A stretch of DNA of 64,000 nt from Tetragonia tetragonoides (Eukaryota; Streptophyta; Magnoliopsida; Caryophyllales; Aizoaceae). Shown here piece by piece: positions 11,453-21,677 of the stretch. Every line of letters begins with the position of its first letter. Positions within the stretch are counted from its first letter, which is position 1. The notes beneath the pieces are model-generated. The model was not told the origin of the DNA. It did not search any database and worked only from the letters and a program-made list of their open reading frames with translations. The stretch lies in the NCBI GenBank assembly GCA_038025085.1, contig CM076143.1, positions 38,857,001 to 38,921,000 on the forward strand. Direction: 5' to 3'. A program made the position numbers and the translations under genes.

Positions 11453-11721
11453 CCATGACAATTAATCATGCCTCCCCTCCCTCAGTTTCAGTATCCCAGA
11501 AGTTCATTCCTGGGTAGTTCAATCCACGCTTCAAGCCCAAAAAAGTGGGATACTCCTCCTATTACCAATTGGTTTTAGGATGGAACTCCAAATGGGCTTA
11601 TGTGCAGTCTACTCTGCTCCACGTGCGGGCCTGCAGGCGGCAGGCCCATTGAAGATTTAATATGGTATCAGAGCAGAGCCCCTAAGCCCTCTTATTTTCT
11701 CTCTCATAGAACCCTTTTATC

Positions 11722-14700
11722 ATGACTATGTCGAGTCCACCGGTCTCAGTTCCCCAATCTTCCTCAATTGAGACTAAAACCCTAGGTTCTTCCCCAATTG
11801 AGTCCCAATCATCAGAAATTATCCTAAATTATGTCGCAACTCCCCAATCATCACAAACTATGTTGACAGCTTCCATTACTCATCGAATTCCGTTTTCCTT
11901 GGACCAATTTTCTCCATCCTCTTCCATAGTCACTAGTTCCGCTCCACTGGGTTTCTGTTTTTTGCCTCCACCGCCGTTTGGAGTGTCTCCGGCGATGTCG
12001 CTCACTGTCGCGCCCTGGCTGACGCCTCAGCTCACTATCCCACCGCAGTACTACGCTCCACAATCGGCGAGCATGGGTCTGTTTCCACCACGCGCCTCTG
12101 CCGGTTTCAACCCTGCGTTTTTCGCCACCACCCTCCCGCAACATCACGTGGGTCAACCTACCTCGGGTGTTCCCTTTGGTGGTGGCGCCGCCTATTTTCA
12201 TGGGCCGTTTTCTCCTAATGTTACCAATTTGGTAACCGTTCGTGTCGACAAAGTCAAGGATTTTCTCACCTGGAACACGCAATTTCGCTCCCTCTTGACA
12301 TCTCAACGACTTCTAGGCTTTGTTGATGGTACAATCGTTCCACCCCCTCAGGTTGTTTATGATCAATTTGGTTTAAGTCATGAAAATCCTGCTTACTCTT
12401 CATGGTTTCAAACTGATCAACATATTCGTACTTGGTTTCTTGCTACCTTGTCTCGTAATGTAATGGTTGAAGTCCATGGTTTATCGTATTCATATGAAAT
12501 ATGGTCTCGTCTTGCTTCCCGTTTTAATAATGCTAGTAGGGCTCGATTTATTGAGTTGAAACGTTCTTTAACAAATTTAAAGAAGGGTGAAACTGAGGAC
12601 ATGAACTCTTATTTACGTCGTATTAAGGTTATTGCAGATTGTTTGGCCTCTATTAATACCCCTGCTTCTGATGGTGAATTGGTTGAAAATACAATCTTTG
12701 GTCTTGATCGCTCATATCATTCGTTTATTACTACTATATCTCAAATAATGGACACCATCAATTTTGATGACTTGGGTACGCGTCTCCTGGTTCATGAGAC
12801 CGTTCTTAAGCGTATGGAGGCGAGTGATGCTGCAGAGTTTACTCACCAAGCTCTCGCCTCCACTATTGTACCTAGTTTGGGAGGTGCCTCTTCGTCATCT
12901 GGGTGCGGTTCCAATCAGCAAGGTCAGCTTGGTCGTCCTAACAATTCGAACCAAGGTAATCACCGCAACAATAACAACCGCTACAATCGAGGAGGGCGTG
13001 GTACTCAGGGCACTGGCAACCAAAACCGTGGTCACACACAAGCTCACAATAATGGGCAGCAGCAGCGCACGAATCAGGGTAACTTATCTACTTCGGGAAA
13101 CAATGCTGCTAACCCCCATATTGTGTGTCAAATTTGTTTTTCTCCAGGCCATGGAGGGGCCAATTGTCCTGACCGTTATGCAGGGTCCTCTTTTACCCCT
13201 GCCTACGCTGCTCTTCATACTGGTGACATGTCTAATCCTACTTCGTATGCCGATTCTGCAGATGCGTCTCACATGACTCCGTCAGAAGGTATAATTTCTC
13301 CTATAAAACCTTACACTGGATTGAAACGTGTTCAAGTTGGAGATTGTACCTTATTGTCCATAACTAGTGTTGGTGAAACACAATTAAAAACCTCTGGCAG
13401 GCCACTCAACTTAAAATCTGTTTTTCATGTTCCTATATTGAAACATAATTTATTGTCTGTGAAACGTCTATGTGTTGACAATGATTGTGCGTTTAAGTTT
13501 AATGCTTCTTCTGTTTCTGTTATGGACAATAAGATGGGGACAATCCTCCTTCGGAGCAATAGTTCGAGTGATGTCTACCCTATTGGTTCGTCTATTGCTG
13601 TTGTTGAGTCTACCACTGCGTTTGTTGCCACTAGAGAGTCCGGGGATCTTTTGCGTCGTAGACTAGGTCATACTATTAGTAGAACTATTAGTAGATTACA
13701 GAGTGTTAAACTTTTGCCTTCTGTTTCTAAATTTGAGGACAATTGTATTGCTTGTCGGATTGGCAAATCTCATCGTTTACCATTTCATGATGCGGATCAT
13801 TGTTATGATACTCCTTTATATTTCATACATTCTGATACATGGCAATCTCCTGTGTTATCTAATATAGGTTATAAATATTATGTCTCTTTTTTTGATGATT
13901 TTTCCAGGTTTACGTGGATTTATCCCATGAAACGCAAGTCTGAGGTTTTTGGTCATTTTTTGAACTTTCAAAATTTGGTTGAAAATTTATTTAATTGTCG
14001 TATCAAAATGTACCAAAGTGATGGGGGTCGTGAATTTGACAATAATCCTCTTAAACAACACTTGTTGGATTGTGGTATTTATTTTCGAAAATCATGTCCT
14101 GACACGCAAGCTAAAAATGGAGTTGCCGAATGGAAACATCAATATCTTATTGAGATGGTTCGCACCTCACTTGTTGAGGCTCGCATGCCTGCTCAATTCT
14201 GGGTTGACGGGGCTTATACTGCCGCTTATGTGGTAAACCATCTCCCCTTTCTTGGTCTTGGGTGGTGTTTCTCCGTGTGAGAAATTATTTCATTAACCGC
14301 CTGACTATGATTTTCTTAGAGTATTTGGATGTGAATGTTTTCCTAATTTTTCGGCCCACCCGTCTAATAGGTTACACCCCCGTTCCCGCCAATGTGGTTT
14401 TTTGGGCTATGCTCCGCCAATGTTATGATCCGTATGGATTTCATGAGTCCAAGTTTCCTTACCCCGACCTTGTCGTTCATGCTCCGTCGTCTGTTAGGTC
14501 CTATGATGTCGATCCCATGTCTCTCCTGTCCTCGTGGTCGTCCCTCATCACGTCTGAATCTTTGGCCCGTGTTGGATCGTCTTCGCAGCCTGCTGCCACT
14601 GTAGTAGCCCCTGCTGTCTTAGCATCCCCTGTGTCTCCGCTGTCTCCCCATTCCCTTATGATACAGAGTTCTTCGCCTTCCGTTGGAGCTTCTCCTGTGC

Positions 14701-16707
14701 CGTATTCTGTGTCCACCCCGGATCTCCCCTATTCAGCGCCCACCCCTAACCCGACGTGCTTGACGTCTACCTCTGACCTGACGTGCTCGACGTCCACCCC
14801 TGACCTGACGAAAGCATCTCTGTGTATTGCTACTTCGTCCTCTCCTGCTTCTGCTTCTACTTGTCCCGTGTCTTCTCCTTCCCCGTCTGCCTCTTTGTCT
14901 AGTCCTGTCCTCACGTCTCCTCATGTCCCAGTGTGTGACCCTGTTGTGTCATCTCCCTCTCCCCCCTCGGTGGTTGCGTCATCTCCAGCCCCTTCCCCGT
15001 CATCTTTATCTAGCACAGAGTGTTCTACATCTCTTAGTGTTGCTCCGTTGACGAGTGTTTCCACTGTGGTCAGTACGCAAGGTACATATATGCACACACG
15101 TTCTAAGTCCGGTATCGTCAAACCACGTGTCATGTTATCTCTTAGCTTTGTGCATAAAATCATTGAACCTCGTAATTTTAAAGAAGCAATTAAAGACGAC
15201 AGATGGAAAAAGGCCATGGCAGAGGAATCTAATGCGTTTATTACGACCAACACTTGGGACTTGGTTCCTTTTGACAAGACAAAGAATTTGGTTTGGTGTA
15301 AGTAGGTTTATGTATAAGACAAAATATAATTCTGACAGGATTGTTGAACGTTTGAAAGCTCGATTGGTTGCTTGTGGGAATGGTCAGAAACCCGGTATTG
15401 ATTACCATGAGACTGTTAGCCCTGTTGTTAAACTTGCTATTATTAGAATTGTCATTTCTCTTGCTTTGACATGTGGCAGGCCTATTCGTTACTTAGATGT
15501 TAAAAATGCGTTTCTTCATGGGTTCTTGCAGGAGGAAGTGTATAGGACGCAACCCCCTGGTTTTGTTAGTCCCCAATTCCCAAATTATGTATGTCGGCTC
15601 AAGAAGTCGATCTACGGTCTTAAGCAGGCACCCAGGTTTCAACGGTTTAGTAGTTTCCTTCTATCTCATGGTTTCATTTGCAGCGTTTCCGATTCCTCCA
15701 TGTTTATCTGTCGTTCCGGTCCTTCTTTTATTATTTTACTTCTGTATGTTGATGACATTATTCTCACCGGCAGTGACCCTAGTTTAGTTCACAATCTCAT
15801 TACTTTAGTTTCCACCACTTTTTCTATGAAGGATCTTGGGGATCTTAATTACTTTCTTGGTACTCAGGTAGTGCGCACTCCTTGAGGTATATCTCTTACC
15901 CAACAAAAATATGTTCAAGACTTGTTGACCAAGTTTCATCTTCATACTGTAAAACCTGTGCGCACCCCTCTGGTTTCCCGTACTGCATTGTCTCTCGAAG
16001 ATGGTGAGTTGCTTGCTAATCCCTCTCCTTATAGGAGTATGGTCGGTGCTTTGCAATATGTGACTATGACAAGGCCAGACACTGCTTATGCTGTTAACCT
16101 GGTTTGTCAATTTATGTCTCCTCGTACTACTCACCTTCGTGCTGTGCAGCGTATATTTCGTTACTTGCAGGGTACAATTGATCATGGCTTGTTTTTCGGC
16201 AAGTCGGCTTCTCCAAGTATTGTGGTAGCTTATTCTGATGCAGATTGGCTGGATGTCCTAACAGTTCTCGTTCCACAACTGGGTATGCCATTTTCCTTGG
16301 CCAAAATCTTGTCTCCTGGCTTTAGTAAGAAACAACCTACAGTTTTCAAATCCTCTACTGAAGCAGAGTATCGGGCTATTGCTTATGTTGTTGCGGACAC
16401 CACCTGGGTTCGTCAGCTGCTTGCTGAGTTGGGTATTGTCCTTCGTCACCCTGTTCGTCTCATGTGTGATAACATCAGTGCTACGTACTTGACTGCTAAT
16501 CCGATGCTTCATGATCGTTCCACGCATGTCAAGGTTGATTATCATTTTGTTCGCGAGCGTGTTGCTCATGGTGATCTACTTGTTCGTTACATCCCTACCA
16601 GATTTCAGCTTGCTGACATTTTGACGAAGGCTCTTCCCTCTCCACAGTTTCATTTTCTTAAGTCCAATCTGTTCGTGCGTCCCCCCGATCAGCTTGAGGG
16701 AGCGTAA
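11722..16707 (+). pseudogene. Copia gag-pol polyprotein, multiply disrupted
   Basis: The first frame (11722-14280) encodes Gag with the knuckle CQICFSPGHGGANC, a protease region, and an integrase core with Asp in HSDTW, Asp in YQSDGGREF and Glu in NGVAEWKHQ. The protease signature is damaged: YADSADASHMTP stands where DSGA is expected. A frameshift near 14255 ends this frame. The next open stretch (to 15305) is a Ser/Pro/Thr-rich linker. RT follows from about 15300 with the LLLYVDDIILTGS active site, broken by a stop near 15883-15885. RNase H has YSDADW, SSTEAEYRAIA and CDNISATYL, with locally shifted frame after YSDADW. The final TAA (16705-16707) consists of the first three bases of the 3' LTR. 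Confidence 0.9.
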
Positions 16708-16847
16708 TAGAGGAATATATTAAATATGTAAATATTTATCCTTTAGGAAACTGTATCTGTTTTGGATTATGTAAACTCTCTCTATATATATATGATACGT
16801 CAGGGCTCCCAGTTGTATTGAGCCATTAACTGCATTATACTCTTATA
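16705..16847 (+). repeat. 3' LTR of the copia element (143 bp)
   Basis: Near-copy of 11297-11440, starting TAATAGAGG and ending ACTCTTATA. It is preceded by a purine-rich tract (TTGAGGGAGCG) and followed by GATAC. Confidence 0.8.
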
Positions 16848-17022
16848 GATACAAAGTGTGACGACCATCGGCAACTTCACATTAAAGAAAGGTAGAGGAG
16901 GAGACCCTTCTTGCAAAGAAAGATAGAGGAGGTTTTAATCTCCCTACCTAAATAAGGATTTGAACCCCTTACCATTGGGTTCTTAAAGTGGGGCACTTAC
17001 CACTAGTGCTCCCACCTCCCCC

Positions 17023-17244
17023 ATCTTCCTCACACTTAAAAAATCAAGAAATTCAGCATATACTCTATAAAGCCTGAAGGTGATACAAAGAAATTCCCAA
17101 AAAAAAAAAGAAGGTGGTACAAGCAAATTAGATATTTTTTTATTTTAATTTTTTTTGAGTGCTGCAAATTGAATAGTTTAAGCATAAATATTGCAGATCA
17201 TTTTTTAGGGAATTCAAACTGCAACTAAATTAAGTGTTTACTTG
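17023..17244. other. AT-rich intergenic spacer
   Basis: A- and T-run-rich DNA between the SINE start and the next MITE; nothing recognised. Confidence 0.5.
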
Positions 17245-17597
17245 AGGCTGCAAACGAGTATGAGCCCTCGTGAGTTTTCGTGAACGTACTCGATAAAAAC
17301 TCGCTCGATAACAAATGAGTTGAGTACGAGCACTAATTTGATACTCGTTTACTAAACCAGCCCAGTACAAGTACCAGAATGCTCGGATCGTTAGTATTAT
17401 TATGGGTTAAATACCTAACGAGTTATTGTACTCGCGAGCTGCTCGCGAACATATTCGGTCAGACCTCGGTCAAAGCTCGATGGGTAATAAACGAGTCGAG
17501 CACAAGCACTATTTTGGTACTCGTTTAACAAACGAGCCAAGCACGAGTATAAAGGTACTCGACTCAGCTCAACTTAGTTCAGCTCGTTGACAACCCT
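17245..17597. mobile_element. hAT-like MITE with CTCGT subterminal repeats
   Basis: About 353 bp whose ends are imperfect inverted repeats: AGGCTGCAAACGAG at the left, and AGGGTTGTCAACGAGC as the complement of the right end. Many copies of ACTCG/CTCGT occur in both orientations inside, the type of subterminal repetition seen in hAT-derived MITEs. A clean 8-bp target duplication was not found, so the superfamily is tentative. Confidence 0.55.
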
Positions 17598-18063
17598 ATT
17601 TCTTCATAAGAAGAAAAATGTTTAATTAAATGTTATTTTAATTTTTTTATGAGAGTTTAATTAATCTTGTGTTTAATTTCTTATTGTCATTGCCATCAAA
17701 AAATAATAATTCTTATTGTCATTGTTATTTCAGTCCCTCAAAAATCAAATTTTAATACCGCCCCAAGGCTTTCACGCTGTCGAGCTAAATTTTTCCGAAT
17801 CATTCATATTTTGACAGTTCTAGTTGATGTCGATATTGATATCAATTAAACTGTAGTGTTACTCCGTGAGTTTTACACCAACTAATGGAATGAGTATGAC
17901 TGTATGAGTATTAATATGACTATATGAGTAGTGAGTGGTGACCATGTTTTTTTTTTTTTTGAAGGATGGAATGACCATGTTTGGTGGAGACGTGGGATAT
18001 GGAGGAAAGCACGATGGTTATTACAATCTCTATTTATTATTTGTGTCAATATATATACCCCAC
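17598..18063. promoter_or_regulatory. AT-rich DNA ending in a displaced core promoter
   Basis: Mostly AT-rich intergenic DNA. At its right end TATATATAC (about 18050-18056) lies about 10 bp before the target duplication of the next element. Across the insertion, the ATG of the secreted repeat protein (20851) would lie about 80 bp downstream of this TATA box, a normal plant spacing. This is therefore probably the original core promoter of that gene. Confidence 0.5.
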
Positions 18064-18068
18064 ACTAC

Positions 18069-18711
18069 TGTTGAGGTAACGCCCCAAATACCAAATAATA
18101 TTTAGTTGTGTTTTATTTTAGTTTTGTAAAGAAATAAAATAAAACAAAAGAAAAAGAAAAGAAAAAGAATTAGAAAAGAAATAGGACTGTGATTGGGCTT
18201 AATGTCTTTAAGGGTTAGGCAAGCCTTGATTGATTATAAAAGAACCATCAGAGGCTTATGCAAAACGGCAGAAGCAGAGCACAGCCGAACAAAAAGAAAG
18301 GAAGAGAGCCAGTGAGTGAGAGACAAACAAAGAGGTTTGTTCCAGTTCACGGTTAATTCGGTTTGTTTGGGTGAAGATAATCGGAGTATTCGGATCGGTC
18401 ATCGACAGGTATTTTGTGGGTGTATCTTTGGTTTTGTGAGAGTACCAAATTGAGTTAGGGTTTGTCAATTTGTGCTAGTACCAAAGATAGATTGTCTACT
18501 TGTTGTTTGATCTTGTGATTGTTACCGATTGTACTCTTGATTATTATAGTGAATCATATTTTAGTGCGTGGAGATCCGCACCGTGGTTTTTCCCCTAATT
18601 GAGAGGGGTTTTCCACGTAAAATTGTTTGTGTTGTTTTTGGGTTCTTGCACTTTATTTTTCCGATTATCTGTTATTGTGATTGTGGGTAAATACCGTAGT
18701 TTTCCCCAACA
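18069..18711 (+). repeat. 5' LTR (643 bp) of the Gag-protease element
   Basis: TGTTGAGG...CCCCAACA. An AT-rich U3-like part (18100-18180) is followed by TTATAAAAG (near 18234-18243), a candidate TATA box. Confidence 0.9.
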
Positions 18712-18712
18712 G

Positions 18713-18724
18713 TGGTATCAGAGC
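18713..18724 (+). promoter_or_regulatory. Primer-binding site, initiator Met tRNA
   Basis: TGGTATCAGAGC one base after the LTR end; complementary to tRNA-iMet. Confidence 0.9.
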
Positions 18725-18795
18725 TTTTGGTTGTAGGATCGGTGGTGGGAAAATTACTATATTTGTTGAAGGAGGAATTATTTTGTGCAAGTAAC

Positions 18796-20145
18796 ATGTC
18801 TGGTAGTATGCCCAAATATGATATTCCTTTGTTTGATGGTAAAATTAATTTTACTGTGTGGAAGAGTACGGTTGAGGATTTGTTGGTTCAACAAAATTTA
18901 GATGAGGCTTTAGATGAGACAAAGCCTAGTGGGGTGACCGATGCCCAATGGACATCGAAGAAGAAGAAAGCTGTCAGTACTATTAGATTAGCTATGGCTC
19001 CGGAGATCAAGTATAATTACTTGACTGAGACAGATCCAAAGAAGTTGTTGGATAAGCTCCAGAGTGTATATGCATCAAAGTCACTGACTAACAAGCTTTG
19101 TTTGAGATATGAGTTGTACCAGCTAAAGATGGAGCAAGGTACAGCGTTGCAGGACCACATTAATAACTTTAACCAGCTAGTATGTCAGTTGAGAAATGCA
19201 GATGAGAAGATCTCTGATCAAGAGGAGGCATTATTATTGTTGGCTTCACTACCTAAGTCCTACAGGCCAATTGTGCAGACATTACTTGTAGGGAGGATAG
19301 AGATTACACTAGATGAAGCAATGACAGTGTTGAGAGAGAATGATCGGATGATGTTGCAGGTTGATGGTATCTCTTCAAGTGATGGAGGAGATAGAGTACT
19401 AGCTGCGGAGGTGTCCGAAAGAGGGAGGAATCATGAGAGGAGAGGAGGTGGCCCGAGAAGTAGATCGAAGTCACGCGCGAGAGACTTTAGTAACGTGGAG
19501 TGTTACTATTGTGGTGAGAAGGGTCATATTCAGAGTCGTTGCCCAAAGATGAGAGATGATTTGAAGAGTTTCAAGCAGCTGCAAGAGAAGATGGGTAAGA
19601 CAAAAATTGATGATGATAGCGGTTCCTCTAATGTGGCTATGTCTTGTGATGGTAATAAAGAGTTGTTCTTGGCTAGTAACAATGAGGGGAAGGAAAGCCA
19701 AGAGAGTTGGGTGTTGGACTCCGGCGCTTCAGTTCATATTTGTAGAGACCATGCTATGTTTGATACTTTGTGCCAAGATGGTGAGTATGGTGACATTAAC
19801 ATGGGGAGTGGTAAGTTGAAGACCAAAGGGATGGGAAGCATCCGCATTGAGCTCCATGGTGGTGTGACTAGAACCTTCCACAATGTGAGATATGTACCCG
19901 ATGCTCGTGTTAACGTGATTTCGTTGGGTGAGTTGACATCGCAAGGATGTAGATACATTGGTACGGGAAGGTGGTGCAAAGTGTATCGTGGTGCTACTTT
20001 GATTGTGCAAGGAAAGAAGGCGGAGAACAACTTGTGTTATGTTGAGGGTCATTGCATAGGGAGGAGCAAGACCGTGAAGAAAAAGGTCCGTTTCTCGGAC
20101 AAGGTGGAAGTATTTGGTGATTTGGGTCGAGGGAGGATTTGTTGA
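18796..20145 (+). CDS. Gag-protease polyprotein of the non-autonomous copia element
   Basis: Intact 449-residue frame from the first ATG after the primer site (MSGSMPKYDIPLFDGK). Residues about 1-220 are a Ty1/copia Gag of UBN2 type (FTVWKSTVEDLL, LASLPKSYRPIVQTLL). A basic linker leads into the knuckle CYYCGEKGHIQSRC near residue 240. An aspartic protease follows, with an intact active site WVLDSGASVHIC (about residue 340) and the flap-side block VRYVPDARVNVISLGEL. Gag would form the particle and protease would mature it. The stop TGA (20143-20145) lies inside the 3' LTR (TGT TGA are its first six bases). An upstream in-frame extension to 18712 lacks an ATG before 18796. The intact frame fits the near-identical LTRs. 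Confidence 0.9.
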   Translation: MSGSMPKYDIPLFDGKINFTVWKSTVEDLLVQQNLDEALDETKPSGVTDAQWTSKKKKAVSTIRLAMAPEIKYNYLTETDPKKLLDKLQSVYASKSLTNKLCLRYELYQLKMEQGTALQDHINNFNQLVCQLRNADEKISDQEEALLLLASLPKSYRPIVQTLLVGRIEITLDEAMTVLRENDRMMLQVDGISSSDGGDRVLAAEVSERGRNHERRGGGPRSRSKSRARDFSNVECYYCGEKGHIQSRCPKMRDDLKSFKQLQEKMGKTKIDDDSGSSNVAMSCDGNKELFLASNNEGKESQESWVLDSGASVHICRDHAMFDTLCQDGEYGDINMGSGKLKTKGMGSIRIELHGGVTRTFHNVRYVPDARVNVISLGELTSQGCRYIGTGRWCKVYRGATLIVQGKKAENNLCYVEGHCIGRSKTVKKKVRFSDKVEVFGDLGRGRIC

Positions 20146-20782
20146 GGTAACGCCCCAAATACCAAATAATATTTAGTTGTGTTTTATTTTAGTTTTGTAA
20201 AGAAATAAAATAAAACAAAAGAAAAAGAAAAGAAAAAGAATTAGAAAAGAAATAGGACTGTGATTGGGCTTAATGTCTTTAAGGGTTAGGCAAGCCTTGA
20301 TTGATTATAAAAGAACCATCAGAGGCTTATGCAAAACGGCAGAAGCAGAGCACAGCCGAACAAAAAGAAAGGAAGAGAGCCAGTGAGTGAGAGACAAACA
20401 AAGAGGTTTGTTCCAGTTCACGGTTAATTCGGTTTGTTTGGGTGAAGATAATCGGAGTATTCGGATCGGTCATCGACAGGTATTTTGTGGGTGTATCTTT
20501 GGTTTTGTGAGAGTACCAAATTGAGTTAGGGTTTGTCAATTTGTGCTAGTACGAAAGATAGATTGTCTACTTGTTGTTTGATCTTGTGATTGTTACCGAT
20601 TGTACTCTTGATTATTATAGTGAATCATATTTTAGTGCGTGGAGATCCGCACCGTGGTTTTTCCCCTAATTGAGAGGGGTTTTCCACGTAAAATTGTTTG
20701 TGTTGTTTTTGGGTTCTTGCACTTTATTTTTCCGATTATCTGTTATTGTGATTGTGGGTAAATACCGTAGTTTTCCCCAACA
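20140..20782 (+). repeat. 3' LTR (643 bp) of the Gag-protease element
   Basis: Same length as the 5' LTR, with one base difference by eye. It ends 68 bp upstream of the ATG at 20851, so its own promoter could read outward into the downstream gene. Confidence 0.9.
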
Positions 20783-20850
20783 ACTACACATGATAAATGA
20801 AGTAAACCATCAAGTCCTGATCCTTCCCTATATACTCTTAATCAACACCA

Positions 20851-21441
20851 ATGGGTAGTGATCAGCAGTACAAGTACATGATTGCCATCATTTTTCTTGG
20901 CATGGTTATGGCTGTCTCCGGCGCCCGCCCTGTACCGTATCCCAAACAGCAGTTTGAGGTAGGTAGCTACGGCGGGTACCAGCTCTCTCAGAATAAGCAG
21001 GAGACTGCAGCAGATGGCGATATCGTTAGCAGCCAAAGCCACATAACCAATCGCAGTAATGGTCCATATGGCCGCAAAGTAACTGGGGAAGTCTAACTGG
21101 CTCTTACAACACAATGGGCCAAACCCAATCAGGGTTTGGGCCGCAAATTGACAGGGGAAGTCAAAGTGGCTATTACAACAGAATGAACCAGAACCAATCA
21201 GGATATAGGCCGCAAAGTAACAGGGGAAGTCAAAGTGGCTATTACAACAGAATGAACCAGAACCAATCAGGATATGGGCCGCAAAATAACAGGGGAAGTC
21301 AAAGTGGCTTATTTCAACGCAATGGGCCAAAACCAATCAGGATTTGGGCCGCTATATAACAGTGCAAGTCAAAAAGGCTATTCAAAACGGTTTAGACCAA
21401 ACCCAATTCTCGGGCGAAATGGCATAACGGATATTGATTAG
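20851..21441 (+). pseudogene. Small secreted Gln/Asn/Gly-rich repeat protein, frameshifted
   Basis: The frame starts MGSDQQYKYMIAIIFLG with a hydrophobic signal-peptide core ending near VSGARP, so the product should enter the secretory pathway. Mature sequence is Gly/Gln/Ser/Tyr-rich and passes into 69-bp tandem repeats encoding about 23 residues each (QSGYYNRMNQNQSGYGPQ-type). One base is missing near 21069 (ATATGGCC where the repeats have ATATGGGCC). One extra base occurs near 21309, so the first and last thirds share a frame and the middle is shifted. An intron starting at GTAGGT near 20961 could be an alternative explanation for the first shift. The family is not recognised. The promoter is separated from it by a young retrotransposon. 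Confidence 0.6.
21061..21430 (+). repeat. 69-bp coding tandem repeat
   Basis: The block CAGGGGAAGTCAAAGTGGCT recurs at 21152, 21221 and 21290, exactly 69 bp apart. Degenerate copies start at 21083 and 21360. 69 is a multiple of three, so copy-number change keeps frame. Confidence 0.85.
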
Positions 21442-21599
21442 CATGTGTAGTGTAGATTTAGTCCACCATTGACCAAGAACACTAGTGGAAAAATTCAGGG
21501 ACATAGAAAATATATTTAAGAAGATTTAGATCATTGGTCCACCGTAGTCCATACAAATTTTTGTAGATATTGAAATAGCGATCACGGCCGAACAAAAAA

Positions 21600-21677
21600 A
21601 GAGATAGCAATGCATATGGCCCATATGACTACTCATACGATGGTGCTATCAGAGGTAGCCGGGTTTACGCTTCCTAA
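21600..21677 (+). CDS. Possible 3' exon of the repeat-protein gene
   Basis: A short frame after an AG (AAAAAAAG) reads RDSNAYGPYDYSYDGAIRGS and soon ends at TAA (21675-21677). Its Gly/Tyr/Ser-rich composition matches the gene just upstream. The donor site is not certain; a transcript would be needed. It may also be chance. Confidence 0.3.
   Translation, partial: RDSNAYGPYDYSYDGAIRGSRVYAS

Larger units (their letters stand above)
11297..16847 (+). mobile_element. Ty1/copia LTR retrotransposon with short LTRs, degenerate
   Basis: A full-length 5551-bp element: LTR, tRNA-iMet primer site, gag-pol in copia order (gag, protease, integrase, RT, RNase H), purine tract, LTR. Flanking pentamers GATCC (11292-11296) and GATAC (16848-16852) differ by one base and look like the target duplication. 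Short LTRs suggest an Ale/Retrofit-like lineage. The LTRs differ at roughly a dozen of 144 positions and the ORF is broken several times, so the insertion is old. Confidence 0.85.
11155..17022 (-). mobile_element. tRNA-derived SINE, split by a copia element
   Basis: On the minus strand the 5' half (17022-16848) begins GGGGGAGGTGGGAGCACTAG. It contains a Pol III box A (TAGTGGTAAGTG, complement of 16994-17005) and box B (GGTTCAAATCC, complement of 16957-16967). The 3' half resumes at 11296 with GGAAACAACCTCTTTGTAAG, a block I associate with Au-like plant SINEs, and ends in a TTAATG-repeat tail near 11155. The two halves total about 310 bp once the copia insertion (11297-16847) is removed. Flanking target duplications of the SINE were not found. 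Confidence 0.65.
18069..20782 (+). mobile_element. Non-autonomous Ty1/copia element encoding only Gag-protease
   Basis: Structure: 643-bp LTR, tRNA-iMet primer site, one ORF, purine tract (CGAGGGAGGATT), 643-bp LTR, flanked by a perfect 5-bp target duplication ACTAC (18064-18068 and 20783-20787). Comparing the LTRs base by base I find one difference (C versus G in GCTAGTAC/GAAAG), so the insertion is very recent. Integrase, RT and RNase H are absent; there is only about 1.4 kb between the LTRs and the frame runs intact through it. It must rely on a related (Tork/Tnt1-like by Gag sequence) autonomous element. The layout resembles what has been called TR-GAG elements. Confidence 0.9.

Noticed and set aside
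11851..12306. Minus-strand Arg-rich frame opposite the copia gag start.
   Set aside because: Shadow frame of gag; no independent support.
16957..17005. Pol III box A and box B that might indicate a tRNA gene.
   Set aside because: No cloverleaf or anticodon arm could be drawn; the boxes belong to a SINE.
20829..20835. TATATAC close to the ATG at 20851 as core promoter.
   Set aside because: It is only about 20 bp from the ATG, too close for a normal plant TATA box; the one at about 18050 fits better once the insertion is removed.
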